Positions 44,875-52,658 of a DNA stretch of 64,000 bases are shown here, one piece after another. Source of the DNA: Marinobacter sp. Arc7-DN-1 (lineage in GTDB: Bacteria; Pseudomonadota; Gammaproteobacteria; Pseudomonadales; Oleiphilaceae); NCBI RefSeq assembly GCF_003441595.1, contig NZ_CP031848.1, forward strand, positions 372,001 to 436,000, read 5' to 3'. Made by a program: the position numbers and the translations under genes. Numbering within the stretch: the first letter of the stretch is position 1; each line of letters opens with the position of its first letter. The notes under the pieces were generated by a model. That model had not been told where the DNA came from, did not search any database, and saw only the letters and a list, made by a program, of their open reading frames with translations.

Positions 44875-46493
44875 TGCAGCTTCCATATCGCCCGCTACCC
44901 CGTCCGGATGAGAGTCTACCGGGATTCAGTGTCAGATTAGCCACAATCTATGGCTTCAGAAGCGCGGACGCGTTCTCTCGCCAAGTCTTCGGTTATTCAC
45001 TACCCCGTTTCTTGCCGGATAAGTCCGTTTCAATGGATAAATGGCTGGATTCACTTGAGGCCATTTATGGCTGTGATCCTTCGTCCCTTAGCGAGCATTT
45101 TGTTCATCTAAGGCAGAAATATCAGTGTGAGGATTCGCGACGGATCATAGCCGACATCACTATTGGTTCACCGAGAATCTGCGAGCATTGTCTTTCAGAA
45201 AGCCACTACCATCGCTTTGAATGGCAGGTCGCACACCGGATTGTTTGCGACCTGCACGTAAGTCCAATCCTGGATTCTTGTCCTGAGTGCCAGTGCTCGT
45301 TCAAGTGGGACGAAAATATCCTCAGCGGCTGTAAAAACTGTGGTTACATCTGGGGATCAAGGGGCTCGAGCCGTCAGCAATGGCAAGGCTACCTCAAGGC
45401 GCAGCAGTCGGTCGCTGATCTAGACAGGCTGTATCGGGGCTACCTCCATTCTGCGTTCAGTAAAGGGCACAGTGTCTGGCCTAAAGCCCAGGTTCCTTAC
45501 GATCCAAAGTTGCATTCTCAACTGATGCAAAGCGCTTACCGTTTGGTTTGTGATCCAGAGTGGAACGAAGCGTTATCTGGGAAGTATCACTCCCTTCGAC
45601 CAGAGGATCATTTTGATAACGGTTTAGCTAAGACGCATGCCTTACGAATAAAGAAATTGGCCAGCCCAATTGCAGCGGCACAGGTGTCCTTCGGCGATGA
45701 TAAACCGTTCTTACCCGACGCTCCTGAATTGGTGATACCGAAGAAACATCAAAAGCATTTGAGATGGGTGCAAGCTGAGGATATCTGTGAGGCCGATACT
45801 GTAGCAGCAGTATTAGGACTGTCTATTTCTCAGGTTAACCAACTGGTCTCGAGGGACGTCATTCGGTGCCTATCAACATCACAGATTCTTCGGGACCGCG
45901 TATTCAACTTAAGAGAGGTATCCAATGATATTTCGCATCTCTTTGAGAATGCATCTCCCAAACCGGCAAAAAAAATAAGCGTGCTTACTCTCGATGAAGC
46001 GGATGGCCTAGTGCAGAGGTTCGGATTCGACCTGGTGGACTGCATCGAATGGCTCCATTCGGGAAGCTTATCTTTCTCACTGACCGATGCTCCAGGGTGT
46101 TTAGCAGGGATTAGGATCGAAAGGGAAACACTCATCGACCACTGCGAGTCGTCGTTCATGAGACGAGCCGCTGATGAAGAGTTAGACCGCTTGACCGTAA
46201 TGAAAATGCTTGGGGTGCCGGAAAACGTACTCGATTTTCTTGGCAAAGAGGGAGTTCTTCAAAGTGAGCGGTGGTACGGTCCTGGTGTTCGCTACGAATT
46301 CGGAACCATCAAAGAATTCTTGAGTCGTTACCGCATTGCCAGACGGGAATCATTTATCCAAGGAATCCCAACCTCAGAAATATGGAAGCGACTCAGTCCT
46401 TCCAAAGCCGATGTGCTTTTGACAGAACTGCCAGGTGGGCATTTTGTGGGTATTGTTAAACGGGACAAACTGCCAGTGAGCGAGGCGGCGTAA
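44871..46493 (+). CDS. tniQ: TniQ/TnsD-like target-selection protein
   Basis: A 540-residue protein with a TniQ domain at the N-terminus (RPDESLPGFSVRLATIYGF) and a zinc-ribbon cluster: CEHC, then H-x3-C in HRIVCDLH, CPECQC and CKNCGY. The C-terminal half is a DNA-binding extension as in TnsD, which recognises a fixed chromosomal site in related elements. The insertion target here cannot be read from the sequence. It overlaps tnsC by 4 bases and is followed at once by a small ORF. Confidence 0.88.
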   Translation: MMQLPYRPLPRPDESLPGFSVRLATIYGFRSADAFSRQVFGYSLPRFLPDKSVSMDKWLDSLEAIYGCDPSSLSEHFVHLRQKYQCEDSRRIIADITIGSPRICEHCLSESHYHRFEWQVAHRIVCDLHVSPILDSCPECQCSFKWDENILSGCKNCGYIWGSRGSSRQQWQGYLKAQQSVADLDRLYRGYLHSAFSKGHSVWPKAQVPYDPKLHSQLMQSAYRLVCDPEWNEALSGKYHSLRPEDHFDNGLAKTHALRIKKLASPIAAAQVSFGDDKPFLPDAPELVIPKKHQKHLRWVQAEDICEADTVAAVLGLSISQVNQLVSRDVIRCLSTSQILRDRVFNLREVSNDISHLFENASPKPAKKISVLTLDEADGLVQRFGFDLVDCIEWLHSGSLSFSLTDAPGCLAGIRIERETLIDHCESSFMRRAADEELDRLTVMKMLGVPENVLDFLGKEGVLQSERWYGPGVRYEFGTIKEFLSRYRIARRESFIQGIPTSEIWKRLSPSKADVLLTELPGGHFVGIVKRDKLPVSEAA

Positions 46494-46841
46494 ATGACGG
46501 ACGATGACAGGCAGAAAAGTGGTGTTTCCTCAATGTCAGCTTTTAAGGCCAGAAGAGGTCTTCAACGGTTGCTTGATGAATATTCCTCATCTCTACCTCC
46601 GCCATCGTCACGATTTCCCTATCTCATTTTTCTCTATCCAGAAAACCTGGCTGTCGATTCGCGACACCTTCTTTTCGAACAGCTTAATCGGCGTGCCCAC
46701 AAATTCGGTCAAACCTTGGTCATCACTGACGTCGGTTTTGACCGGGGTGGGTTCTACGTAAACTTTGACGAGATCGGCTCCTCTGAGAAAGATCCGGACT
46801 ACGACGATCTAATCGATAATTGGAACGCTGCTCTTAAGTGA
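46494..46841 (+). CDS. Small protein at the end of the transposition operon
   Basis: A 115-residue soluble protein that starts immediately after the tniQ stop (TAAATG). It has a central alpha/beta pattern (YLIFLYPENLAVDSRHLLFE) and an acidic C-terminus (FDEIGSSEKDPDYDDLIDN). No family is recognised. By position it corresponds to the last gene of some Tn6022/AbaR-type tniCABDE modules (TniE-like). I cannot confirm homology from the sequence alone. Confidence 0.5.
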   Translation: MTDDDRQKSGVSSMSAFKARRGLQRLLDEYSSSLPPPSSRFPYLIFLYPENLAVDSRHLLFEQLNRRAHKFGQTLVITDVGFDRGGFYVNFDEIGSSEKDPDYDDLIDNWNAALK

Positions 46842-47030
46842 CATCTGCCAACCCCTGCGGCCTATAGGAGCCCTCTCCCTCGCAACCATTCCGAATTGAC
46901 ACTTCCCTAACAGCGATCCTCGCAAAACCAACGTCTTTCAGAGCTATTTGCCATTCGCTTCAGTAATGCTATATTACTTTAAGTGAACGGCATATATTCA
47001 TGTTTTTAATTATTTTATAGGAAAAGAAAT

Positions 47031-47210
47031 TTACGTTTTAGCTTTATTTTTTCGAAGAACTTACGACTTAGCTTTAAGCGAAAATATACGCTATCTGTAC
47101 TTTTGTTTTAAGTCGCTGATTTCACGAACGACAGAATTTACGTCAAGTCTCTAATCACCATTTTTTAGTGGACGATTGCACAAAGTGCTGAACAAACGTT
47201 GCACAAGTGA
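47031..47210. repeat. Transposon-end-like repeat cluster (right)
   Basis: Two direct repeats, TTACGTTTTAGCTTTA (47031-47046) and TTACGACTTAGCTTTA (47061-47076), 14 of 16 bases identical and 30 bp apart, are followed by a third related copy near 47138-47154. AGTGGACGA at 47167 starts the 27-bp block (47167-47193) that matches the inverse of 445-471 at 20 of 27 positions. A further TTGCACA follows at 47199-47205. I read this as the right end of the Tn7-like element that includes the genes at 41.4-46.8 kb. The flanking 46842-47030 and 47211-47398 hold no gene. The exact end is not fixed. Confidence 0.55.
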
Positions 47211-47398
47211 GAGGAGCCGCGAATGGAGTTGATAACACCTACTCTTTCGAGGCTAGCAAGGAGACCGAGCCAAAGAATGTTTTCTTCGAGCTCACCAAAT
47301 CCAGTGGGTTCTTGCGGCGGCCGTGATTCTGATGAAAGCCTTCAAACATCGGCGTAAGGCCGCGTGTTATTCAGTATCGTGAGGGCTCCACCGCTTGG

Positions 47399-47545
47399 CT
47401 AGTGGGCATACCGAACATACCGCCGCATCAGATTGGGCCGGTGCGGCGTGGACAGGCTCAGTACCCTGGCCATCATGTCGTCTTCCTTCTGCTTCCAGGT
47501 CTCATCGTCCATGTCTCGCACCCACGACAACATCCGCTCTGCCAA
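47399..47545 (-). pseudogene. C-terminal gene remnant
   Basis: A minus-strand frame ends at TAG (47399-47401) after a protein-like run of about 48 codons (MLSWVRDMDDETWKQKEDDM, ending NLMRRYVRYAH). It is in the same frame as the E2-like fragment to its right, separated by a TGA. It may be the tail of a broken gene. No function is recognised. Confidence 0.35.
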
Positions 47546-47548
47546 CCC

Positions 47549-47884
47549 TCAACGTGGTGAGTTGGGCTCTACATGGTTTTGATGCATGGTGACTGGGAAA
47601 TCCGAGCGAAGCGCCCTCACCTCCCAAGGGAAGCCAAGGTTGGAACTATAAACCAGCGCCAGGCGCTCAAAGCGGCGTATTCCGACCCGATTCTTGGCAT
47701 CAAAAGTCCCATCGCCAACATCGACAATAAGTGCATGTGAATTCGGCGAAATCCGCCGGAATTCAACAACGTCAAAAGCGGAGTGCTCGTTGCACGCTTC
47801 GGCCACGTCACGCAATGGTGCCGGCAAATTCGACGTTACCGACTTTCCCAGCGGCTCTCCGTAGTCAATATACTCAGTCGTCAC
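47549..47884 (-). pseudogene. Fragment of a prokaryotic E2-like (ubiquitin-system) protein
   Basis: About 111 codons from a GTG at 47884 (the frame continues upstream without a good start). The sequence (AFDVVEFRRISPNSHALIVD, then LGFPWEVRALRSDFPVTMHQ and NHVEP) resembles the N-terminal part of bacterial E2 or E1-E2-fusion proteins from ubiquitin-like defence operons, in which a FPVT-x-H-x-N segment precedes the catalytic domain. Here it stops at TGA and the catalytic domain is absent. It is likely a relic of a lost Bub/CBASS-like module; the similarity is from memory of the family and not verified. Confidence 0.42.
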
Positions 47885-48192
47885 TGCCTGCCCTCGGTGG
47901 AGCAGCGGATGCGACTGACGCTGTTGCAGCAGCGGTAACGGCAAGCCTGAAGCCAGACCTGGCGGCATGCAATACGATGGGCTCCGGCTTCTTGCGTGTG
48001 GGCTCTTCTCCGGTGCACTTGAAGATGGCAAGCTTTGCGGCACAATGGTGCCCGAAGGGTCCGTCAAATTTACGCGGACGGACGAGGAACTGAGCGCGAC
48101 GAGAGAGGACTATAATAGGCGCAATAGGTAGTCACCAAATTCAGAACAAACTGAGCCGGGCTAGAACCCGGTTCGGCGAGGTTTTAGTCTGG

Positions 48193-48546
48193 CTATTCGT
48201 CTGGGTCCGTTATGGTCTCGAAGCGGGCTAGCGCCTCTGCAACGACTTGGGGTGGGGCCGATTCTGCAAACTTGGCGTTACGGGCTTTCAGATCCAAAGT
48301 TCGCACTTGGCTGACAACGGCTACGCCTTGGATTTTGGTCTCGGAGAGGTGTACCGCAAATCCTTTATCTCTTTCGTAGCCACCGCCTTGCGTAATTGGG
48401 GCGACGAGAGCTCTTCCGAGTTGGTTGAATTCTTTGCGAGACAGGACAAGGCAGGGACGGGGATTGCCTTTAATTTCTGATCCTTCGGTTGGGTCCAGGG
48501 TTACCCAAATAATGTCACCCTGATCGAACGTGCGTTTCGGTGGCAT
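48193..48546 (-). CDS. MazF/PemK-type ribonuclease toxin
   Basis: A 117-residue toxin of the MazF/PemK fold: FDQGDIIWVTLDPTEGSEIK, then RPCLVLSRKEFNQLGRALVA and VVSQVRTLDL with the usual catalytic arginine and the S/T-Q-V-R motif. It would cut RNA at short single-stranded sites and is held in check by the antitoxin at 48573-48845. It follows the antitoxin gene by 26 bp and is read from the same promoter. The length is standard. Confidence 0.9.
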   Translation of the reverse strand: MPPKRTFDQGDIIWVTLDPTEGSEIKGNPRPCLVLSRKEFNQLGRALVAPITQGGGYERDKGFAVHLSETKIQGVAVVSQVRTLDLKARNAKFAESAPPQVVAEALARFETITDPDE

Positions 48547-48572
48547 AAATTCATCCTTCTGTTGTGTTTAGG

Positions 48573-48845
48573 TCATAGCAGTTCCTCCCCAGCTGTGGGT
48601 GCGTTGTCCCAGGCTTGAAGGTCGTCTGCAACTGGTGCGTTCGGGTTGCACTGTGCGACCAAGTCCTGAAGTTTGTACTTCCGGCGAGTCTTTGCAGGCT
48701 CGATGACTATGCGCATTCCATCCTCCTTGATGGAGACGTCATCGCCCAACCGGAGATGCAGTTTCTTCAGAAGCTGTGCAGGCAGTATCGCGCCGGCGCT
48801 GTTTCCGATTTTTCTGATGCTCGTTTTCATGATTTTGGTGCTCAT
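48573..48845 (-). CDS. MazE-type AbrB-fold antitoxin
   Basis: A 90-residue antitoxin with an AbrB/MazE swapped-hairpin DNA-binding domain (TSIRKIGNSAGAILPAQLLK) and a C-terminal tail that would bind the toxin. Starts at the first ATG or at MKTSIRK five codons later are both possible. It is the first gene of the pair, and a consensus sigma-70 promoter with an operator-like inverted repeat lies upstream, fitting autoregulation by the antitoxin-toxin complex. Confidence 0.88.
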   Translation of the reverse strand: MSTKIMKTSIRKIGNSAGAILPAQLLKKLHLRLGDDVSIKEDGMRIVIEPAKTRRKYKLQDLVAQCNPNAPVADDLQAWDNAPTAGEELL

Positions 48846-48879
48846 TCAATAAACAATAATTTTCACTTGAGCGGCGTGT

Positions 48880-48908
48880 ACTATACAGGCAGTGTGGTTG
48901 TGTGTCAA
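48880..48908 (-). promoter_or_regulatory. Sigma-70 promoter of the MazEF pair
   Basis: On the minus strand a perfect -35 TTGACA (48908-48903) and a -10 TATAGT (48885-48880) are separated by 17 bases, an almost ideal sigma-70 promoter. It lies about 35 bp upstream of the antitoxin start. The -35 box overlaps the inverted repeat next to it. Confidence 0.8.
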
Positions 48909-48938
48909 CAATGTTATAACCTGAGTGCTAACATTGTT
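48907..48938. promoter_or_regulatory. Operator-like inverted repeat of the MazEF pair
   Basis: AACAATGTTA (48907-48916) is repeated perfectly in inverted form (TAACATTGTT) at 48929-48938 with a 12-base spacer. It overlaps the upstream edge of the -35 box of the mazEF promoter, so it is a natural site for autoregulatory binding by the antitoxin. Confidence 0.72.
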
Positions 48939-49142
48939 CTAACTTTTCTTGGTCATTATTGCGCGCCCTTTGGGCCGGGCTTCTCCGGGTTCGCTATTCG
49001 CTCATTCCGCGTTGCAGGACTGACGCCCTCCATATCTCGGACGCTTTCGACCTCAAGTTTTATTGCGATGAAAACCTAAACCGACTCTGGAAATCAATCA
49101 TTGAGGCTAGCCTGTCAACTGCAAGTTCACATGCCCTTGCAG

Positions 49143-49479
49143 CTATTCCATTTCCCAAAACTCTGATCTTATGAAATAGCCGAAATCCGCAACGCCACCT
49201 AACTCTTTAACACCGCAGAACCCGATGAACTCATCAGCTTCAGCCTCGGCAACATCGAAGCGGGATGGGTTGGCCAGCGTGTCCTCGAACCACGAATCTG
49301 CTTCGTCTTCTGTCAGGGCGCGACGAGGTCCCACAAATCTCATAACTTGAGGATCTCGAAGCATACACCGTGTCACCGTTCTCCGATTTTGTCGAGGAAA
49401 GACCATTTTTGACGGGAAAAGGACCGCTTTTATCAATTAGCGGCGATCTAAATTCGTCCGGCGTCTGAAGCGCTTTCAT
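49143..49479 (-). pseudogene. GNAT acetyltransferase pseudogene
   Basis: The gene begins MKALQTPDEFRSPLI at 49479. After about 15-30 codons the homologous reading continues in another frame (QVMRFVGPRRALTEDEADSW, then DEFIGFCGVKELGGVADFGY), so there is a frameshift between about 49440 and 49370. It stops at EFWEME where intact GNAT proteins carry the acetyl-CoA loop and further strands, so it is also truncated. No function is expected. Confidence 0.6.
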
Positions 49480-49759
49480 GATGTGATTCCGCAGCCCCGT
49501 AGTAGGTTCATGAGTTTTCGTAAAACGTCACGTAATGAACCATTTCATGAAACTCAAGGCCTTTCAAGCATTCAAAAACAACGTCTTACACCAAAGTCTA
49601 AGATCCATGAACTACTGCACCGCGCATAAGTTAAATTATCAGTGCTATTCGGCTAGTCCAGGGGCATCGTGGCGAGTGCCCGTCGCTAATCGCTGGCCTG
49701 CTGATCTGTACCCGGTCAATCTGGTCGGGGTGACGACATTGCGATGCGCAAACAACGTT

Positions 49760-50227
49760 TCAGGAATCAGAGCGCAGTCGATCATCAAATTGGAAGGTTA
49801 CCTCAACGGCCTCTTCGATAACCGCTTCTGCGTCGGGGTGTTCCGGATTAAGGATGAGGTTATATTCTTGTGGCACAACACACGAACGGACCGCCAATGC
49901 GAGCGCTTCGCCGTCGATGAGGAAGTCGGTTCCGAGCTCTTGAGTGCCTGCTGACACTCTTGTTCCGTTCCAGTCTCTTGGGTAAGCGTCGTCGGCCAGG
50001 ATCATAACCTGACTGTCGGGCACCTCGATTTGGAAAAGCAGATAATTCTGTAGACTGTCTTCCTCACCCAGATTCACCAGAATTTCTAACTGAGCAAGGG
50101 CAATACTCTCGGATAGATACACTGCCGGGTGATTAGGCAGATTCCAGCGACCCCCATATTGGCGCGCACCAAACCCAGAAAACGCAGTGTCCCTGTGTTT
50201 TCGTTTTGTGATTCGGTACGCCTTCAT
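49760..50227 (-). CDS. RES-domain toxin
   Basis: A 155-residue toxin of the RES family (Arg, Glu and Ser conserved): AYRITKRKHRDTAF and ARQYGGRWNLP at the start, YLSESIALAQLEILVN in the middle and LILNPEHPDA near the end. Such toxins degrade NAD+ by phosphorolysis. It overlaps the antitoxin gene by 4 bases. A complete type II pair. The 280 bp to its left (49480-49759) hold no clear gene. Confidence 0.88.
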   Translation of the reverse strand: MKAYRITKRKHRDTAFSGFGARQYGGRWNLPNHPAVYLSESIALAQLEILVNLGEEDSLQNYLLFQIEVPDSQVMILADDAYPRDWNGTRVSAGTQELGTDFLIDGEALALAVRSCVVPQEYNLILNPEHPDAEAVIEEAVEVTFQFDDRLRSDS

Positions 50228-50730
50228 GCGTACACGCCGTGCTCAAGCTGCCCGATCAGGTCCCGTACCATGCGAATGCCAGCCTCGGTATCCAGCAGAT
50301 CAATAGGGCACTGGTGCTCCAAGGCTCGCGCCGGACGCTTAAGCCACCGCCGTGCCTTTTCTCGGTCACCTTCAAACAATTCCACGGCGTCACGCATCAC
50401 CAGGTGCAAAGTGGCTACCCGATCCAGCTCTGCCTTGTTCACGGTGCCGTCTTCACGTCGGCGTACCAGGGTGCGCGGGGAAATGTCCAACAGTGTGCAC
50501 AAAATAGCGTCGTCGATGTCGTATAGGGCCTTCAGGGCATCCAGTTCCCTGGCCTTTCCGCCGCGGCGGATCTTTTTCACGCCCTGGACACCGGCAAACA
50601 CGTACTTTCCTGTGGTGGTTCTGCGATGAGCTTTCACAGCACCACGCCCCTCGTACACGGCTCTAACGTTTGCCTTACCAGGTCCAAAATGCGCTTTAGG
50701 GCTTTGCTTTTTCTCGGTGATCGCTGACAT
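50224..50730 (-). CDS. Xre/MbcA-type antitoxin of the RES pair
   Basis: A 168-residue antitoxin with an HTH-like core and a DUF2384 (MbcA/ParS) C-terminal domain (ELDRVATLHLVMRDAVELFE, then RRWLKRPARALEHQCPIDLL). The start at 50730 has GGGAGG just upstream, much better than the frame running to 50967, which would invade the opposite promoter. The terminal overlap with the RES gene (ATGA) shows coupled translation. It should bind the toxin and repress its own promoter. Confidence 0.88.
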   Translation of the reverse strand: MSAITEKKQSPKAHFGPGKANVRAVYEGRGAVKAHRRTTTGKYVFAGVQGVKKIRRGGKARELDALKALYDIDDAILCTLLDISPRTLVRRREDGTVNKAELDRVATLHLVMRDAVELFEGDREKARRWLKRPARALEHQCPIDLLDTEAGIRMVRDLIGQLEHGVYA

Positions 50731-50863
50731 AAAACCTCCCGCCATTTGGCAAAAATAGTTTACCACAATGGCGCCGGAATTTCTTGCAGGCTTATTCGAC
50801 TCTCTGTGACCCCATCGCGACGAATAAGCAGCTTCCCTTTCGTTGCTCCAACAAAAACCGTCC

Positions 50864-50891
50864 GGGAATAAATTACTCCCCGAAGACGCCC
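50864..50891 (+). promoter_or_regulatory. Candidate ECF-type promoter of the YVTN-sigma operon
   Basis: GGGAATAAA at 50864-50872 resembles a -35 element used by some ECF sigma factors, with GACGCCC about 16 bases downstream as a weak -10. The operon contains its own ECF sigma factor, so autoregulation is plausible. The match is by eye only. Confidence 0.3.
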
Positions 50892-50988
50892 TAAGCGGTA
50901 GAGATAGTTTCCGACGGATCTGTCGTTGCCGCGCCGTTGCCGGCACAGGTGTCCAGTCGGGATTCATTCATCGTTTGGGGCTTTTAAC

Positions 50989-51999
50989 ATGCAACAAAAA
51001 ATAAGGCGTTTCATGAAATCGTTCGGCGCAGTCGCCGGAATCGCGCTCAGTGTCAGTTTGCCAGCGACAGCAACTGAAACATCTCGCTCAGCCCCCGGGC
51101 TTAGTCTGGAAAAGGCGATCAGCGATCCCCTGTATATCGCGGTCCAGAACAGCGGCATGGTGAAGGTATTACCGTCGAAACAGGCCTGGCCTGGCGTGGC
51201 AGGCGCTCACTACGATGCTCTCAACACGGACGCAACCCGGCTCATGGTGTCGGGCTTTAAAACCGGTAAGGTTTACGTATTGAATACCGCCAACGGGAAG
51301 GTGTTGGCCAGCATACCGATTGGTGAGGTGGCCCAGGGCGTTAAAATTTCACCAGATGGTCGTTATGGTCTCGCCGTCGCCCCCTCCCAGGGCGATGTCG
51401 CTGTTATTGACCTTAACACTCTCGAGTTGGTTAAAAAAATTCCGGTTGGGAAAGTACCTCACAATCTCATTTTCAGTGCCGACGGAAAACGTGCTTACGT
51501 CACGCTTCAGGGGGCAGGCGCCATTGCCGTGGTTGATATGCAGACCCTGGAAAAGCAGCACGAGATCCCGACGCCAGGGCTGGAAACGCCCCACAATATC
51601 GACATCAGTGCCGATGGACAGCGGTTGTGGTTGCGTGATTTCACGGGCAATGTTGGCGTTCTGGACCTGGCGAGCGAGAAAATCATCAAGACCTTGAAAG
51701 TGGCCAGTGGACATGGCGGTATCGACGTGGTGCCTGGCGGGCGCTACGTAGCAACCGGTGCTATCTCTGCATCCGTCGTTACCGTGATCGACCCCGATAG
51801 CCTCACCATTGTGAAAACCGTTGAGGTCGGAACCGGTCCTCACGGAGTGCGGGCAAGCCGCGACGGAAGGTTTATTTATGCGTCGGTCACCGCGGACAAT
51901 CACATTGCCGTCATTGATGCCCAATCCCTGCAGGTAGTCCGCCGGGAGCCTGTCGAGGGCAAATTTCCCTTCTGGATCGCGGTACCCGGTAATCCATGA
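50989..51999 (+). CDS. Secreted YVTN-type beta-propeller protein
   Basis: A 336-residue protein with a signal peptide (SFGAVAGIALSVSLPATATE) and repeated beta-propeller blades: VAVIDLNTLELVKKIPVGKV, IAVVDMQTLEKQHEIP, VTVIDPDSLTIVKTVEVGTG and IAVIDAQSLQVV. It has no cysteine pair or haem motif. Such proteins are periplasmic or surface-bound and often bind metal or partner proteins; the role is unknown. The start at 50989 is chosen by the signal peptide and GGGG upstream. It is followed by an ECF sigma/anti-sigma pair in the same direction. Confidence 0.82.
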   Translation: MQQKIRRFMKSFGAVAGIALSVSLPATATETSRSAPGLSLEKAISDPLYIAVQNSGMVKVLPSKQAWPGVAGAHYDALNTDATRLMVSGFKTGKVYVLNTANGKVLASIPIGEVAQGVKISPDGRYGLAVAPSQGDVAVIDLNTLELVKKIPVGKVPHNLIFSADGKRAYVTLQGAGAIAVVDMQTLEKQHEIPTPGLETPHNIDISADGQRLWLRDFTGNVGVLDLASEKIIKTLKVASGHGGIDVVPGGRYVATGAISASVVTVIDPDSLTIVKTVEVGTGPHGVRASRDGRFIYASVTADNHIAVIDAQSLQVVRREPVEGKFPFWIAVPGNP

Positions 52000-52073
52000 C
52001 AAAAATCAACGGGATGGGGAGTAACAAGTGATGATCTCAAATTCAGTGAACATCAACTCGTAACGGGCAGCCA

Positions 52074-52658
52074 ATGCGCAGCGCTGGAAGCAGGCAGCAA
52101 TTCGATACCCTGGTACGCCCCTGGCGTTACCGGCTGTACGGTATTGCGCTGCGGCAGGCCCCGTCGCCTGAGATGGCGGAGGACTGGACTCAGGAGACCC
52201 TGCTAAGGGCCTGGCGGGATTTTGACCAACTGGGCGATCATGTGGCTGTTTATGCCTGGCTGCTTAAAATTCTCAATCGTGTGGTAGCCGATTGCTATCG
52301 CCGAGACGGACGTCGCCACCAACTGGCTCCGGTGCTCACAACCGAGGATCCTGTGTTAAATGAGCATCCCTGCGCCGCACCGGGCCCGTTCGATCAGGCC
52401 CTGAAAAGTCAGACTGATGCGCACGTGATGGCGGCCATTCAGGCCTTACCGGATACCTTCCGGCAGGTCATTCTGTTGAGGGACTTTGAGGATTTCAGCT
52501 ATCAGGACATTGGACAGATTCTGGACCTGGCACCAGGAACGGTGATGAGCCGTTTATCAAGGGGGCGCCGCCTGCTCGCCGAACGACTGATCAAGGCGGC
52601 ACCCGAAGCCCCTGTTGCCAGTAATGCAAAGCACGCATCGGTGAAGCCACATGAGTGA
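52074..52658 (+). CDS. ECF-family sigma-70 factor
   Basis: A 194-residue sigma factor with region 2 (MAEDWTQETLLRAWRDFDQL and AWLLKILNRVVADCYRRDG) and region 4 (LPDTFRQVILLRDFEDFSYQ followed by DIGQILDLAPGTVMSRLSRG). It directs RNA polymerase to stress or envelope genes and is held by the anti-sigma factor whose gene overlaps it (52651). It follows the beta-propeller gene by 74 bp, so the three genes form one unit. The stimulus is unknown. Confidence 0.92.
   Translation: MRSAGSRQQFDTLVRPWRYRLYGIALRQAPSPEMAEDWTQETLLRAWRDFDQLGDHVAVYAWLLKILNRVVADCYRRDGRRHQLAPVLTTEDPVLNEHPCAAPGPFDQALKSQTDAHVMAAIQALPDTFRQVILLRDFEDFSYQDIGQILDLAPGTVMSRLSRGRRLLAERLIKAAPEAPVASNAKHASVKPHE

Noticed and set aside
47549..48067. 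Full 172-codon frame covering the E2-like fragment
   Set aside because: The N-terminal part (about 60 codons) is rich in S, P and L and unlike any protein; only the part from about 47884 is protein-like. I kept the fragment and dropped the long start.
49535..49954. Plus-strand 139-codon frame opposite the RES toxin
   Set aside because: It overlaps the RES gene on the other strand, has no recognisable domain and no good ribosome site, so it is a shadow frame.
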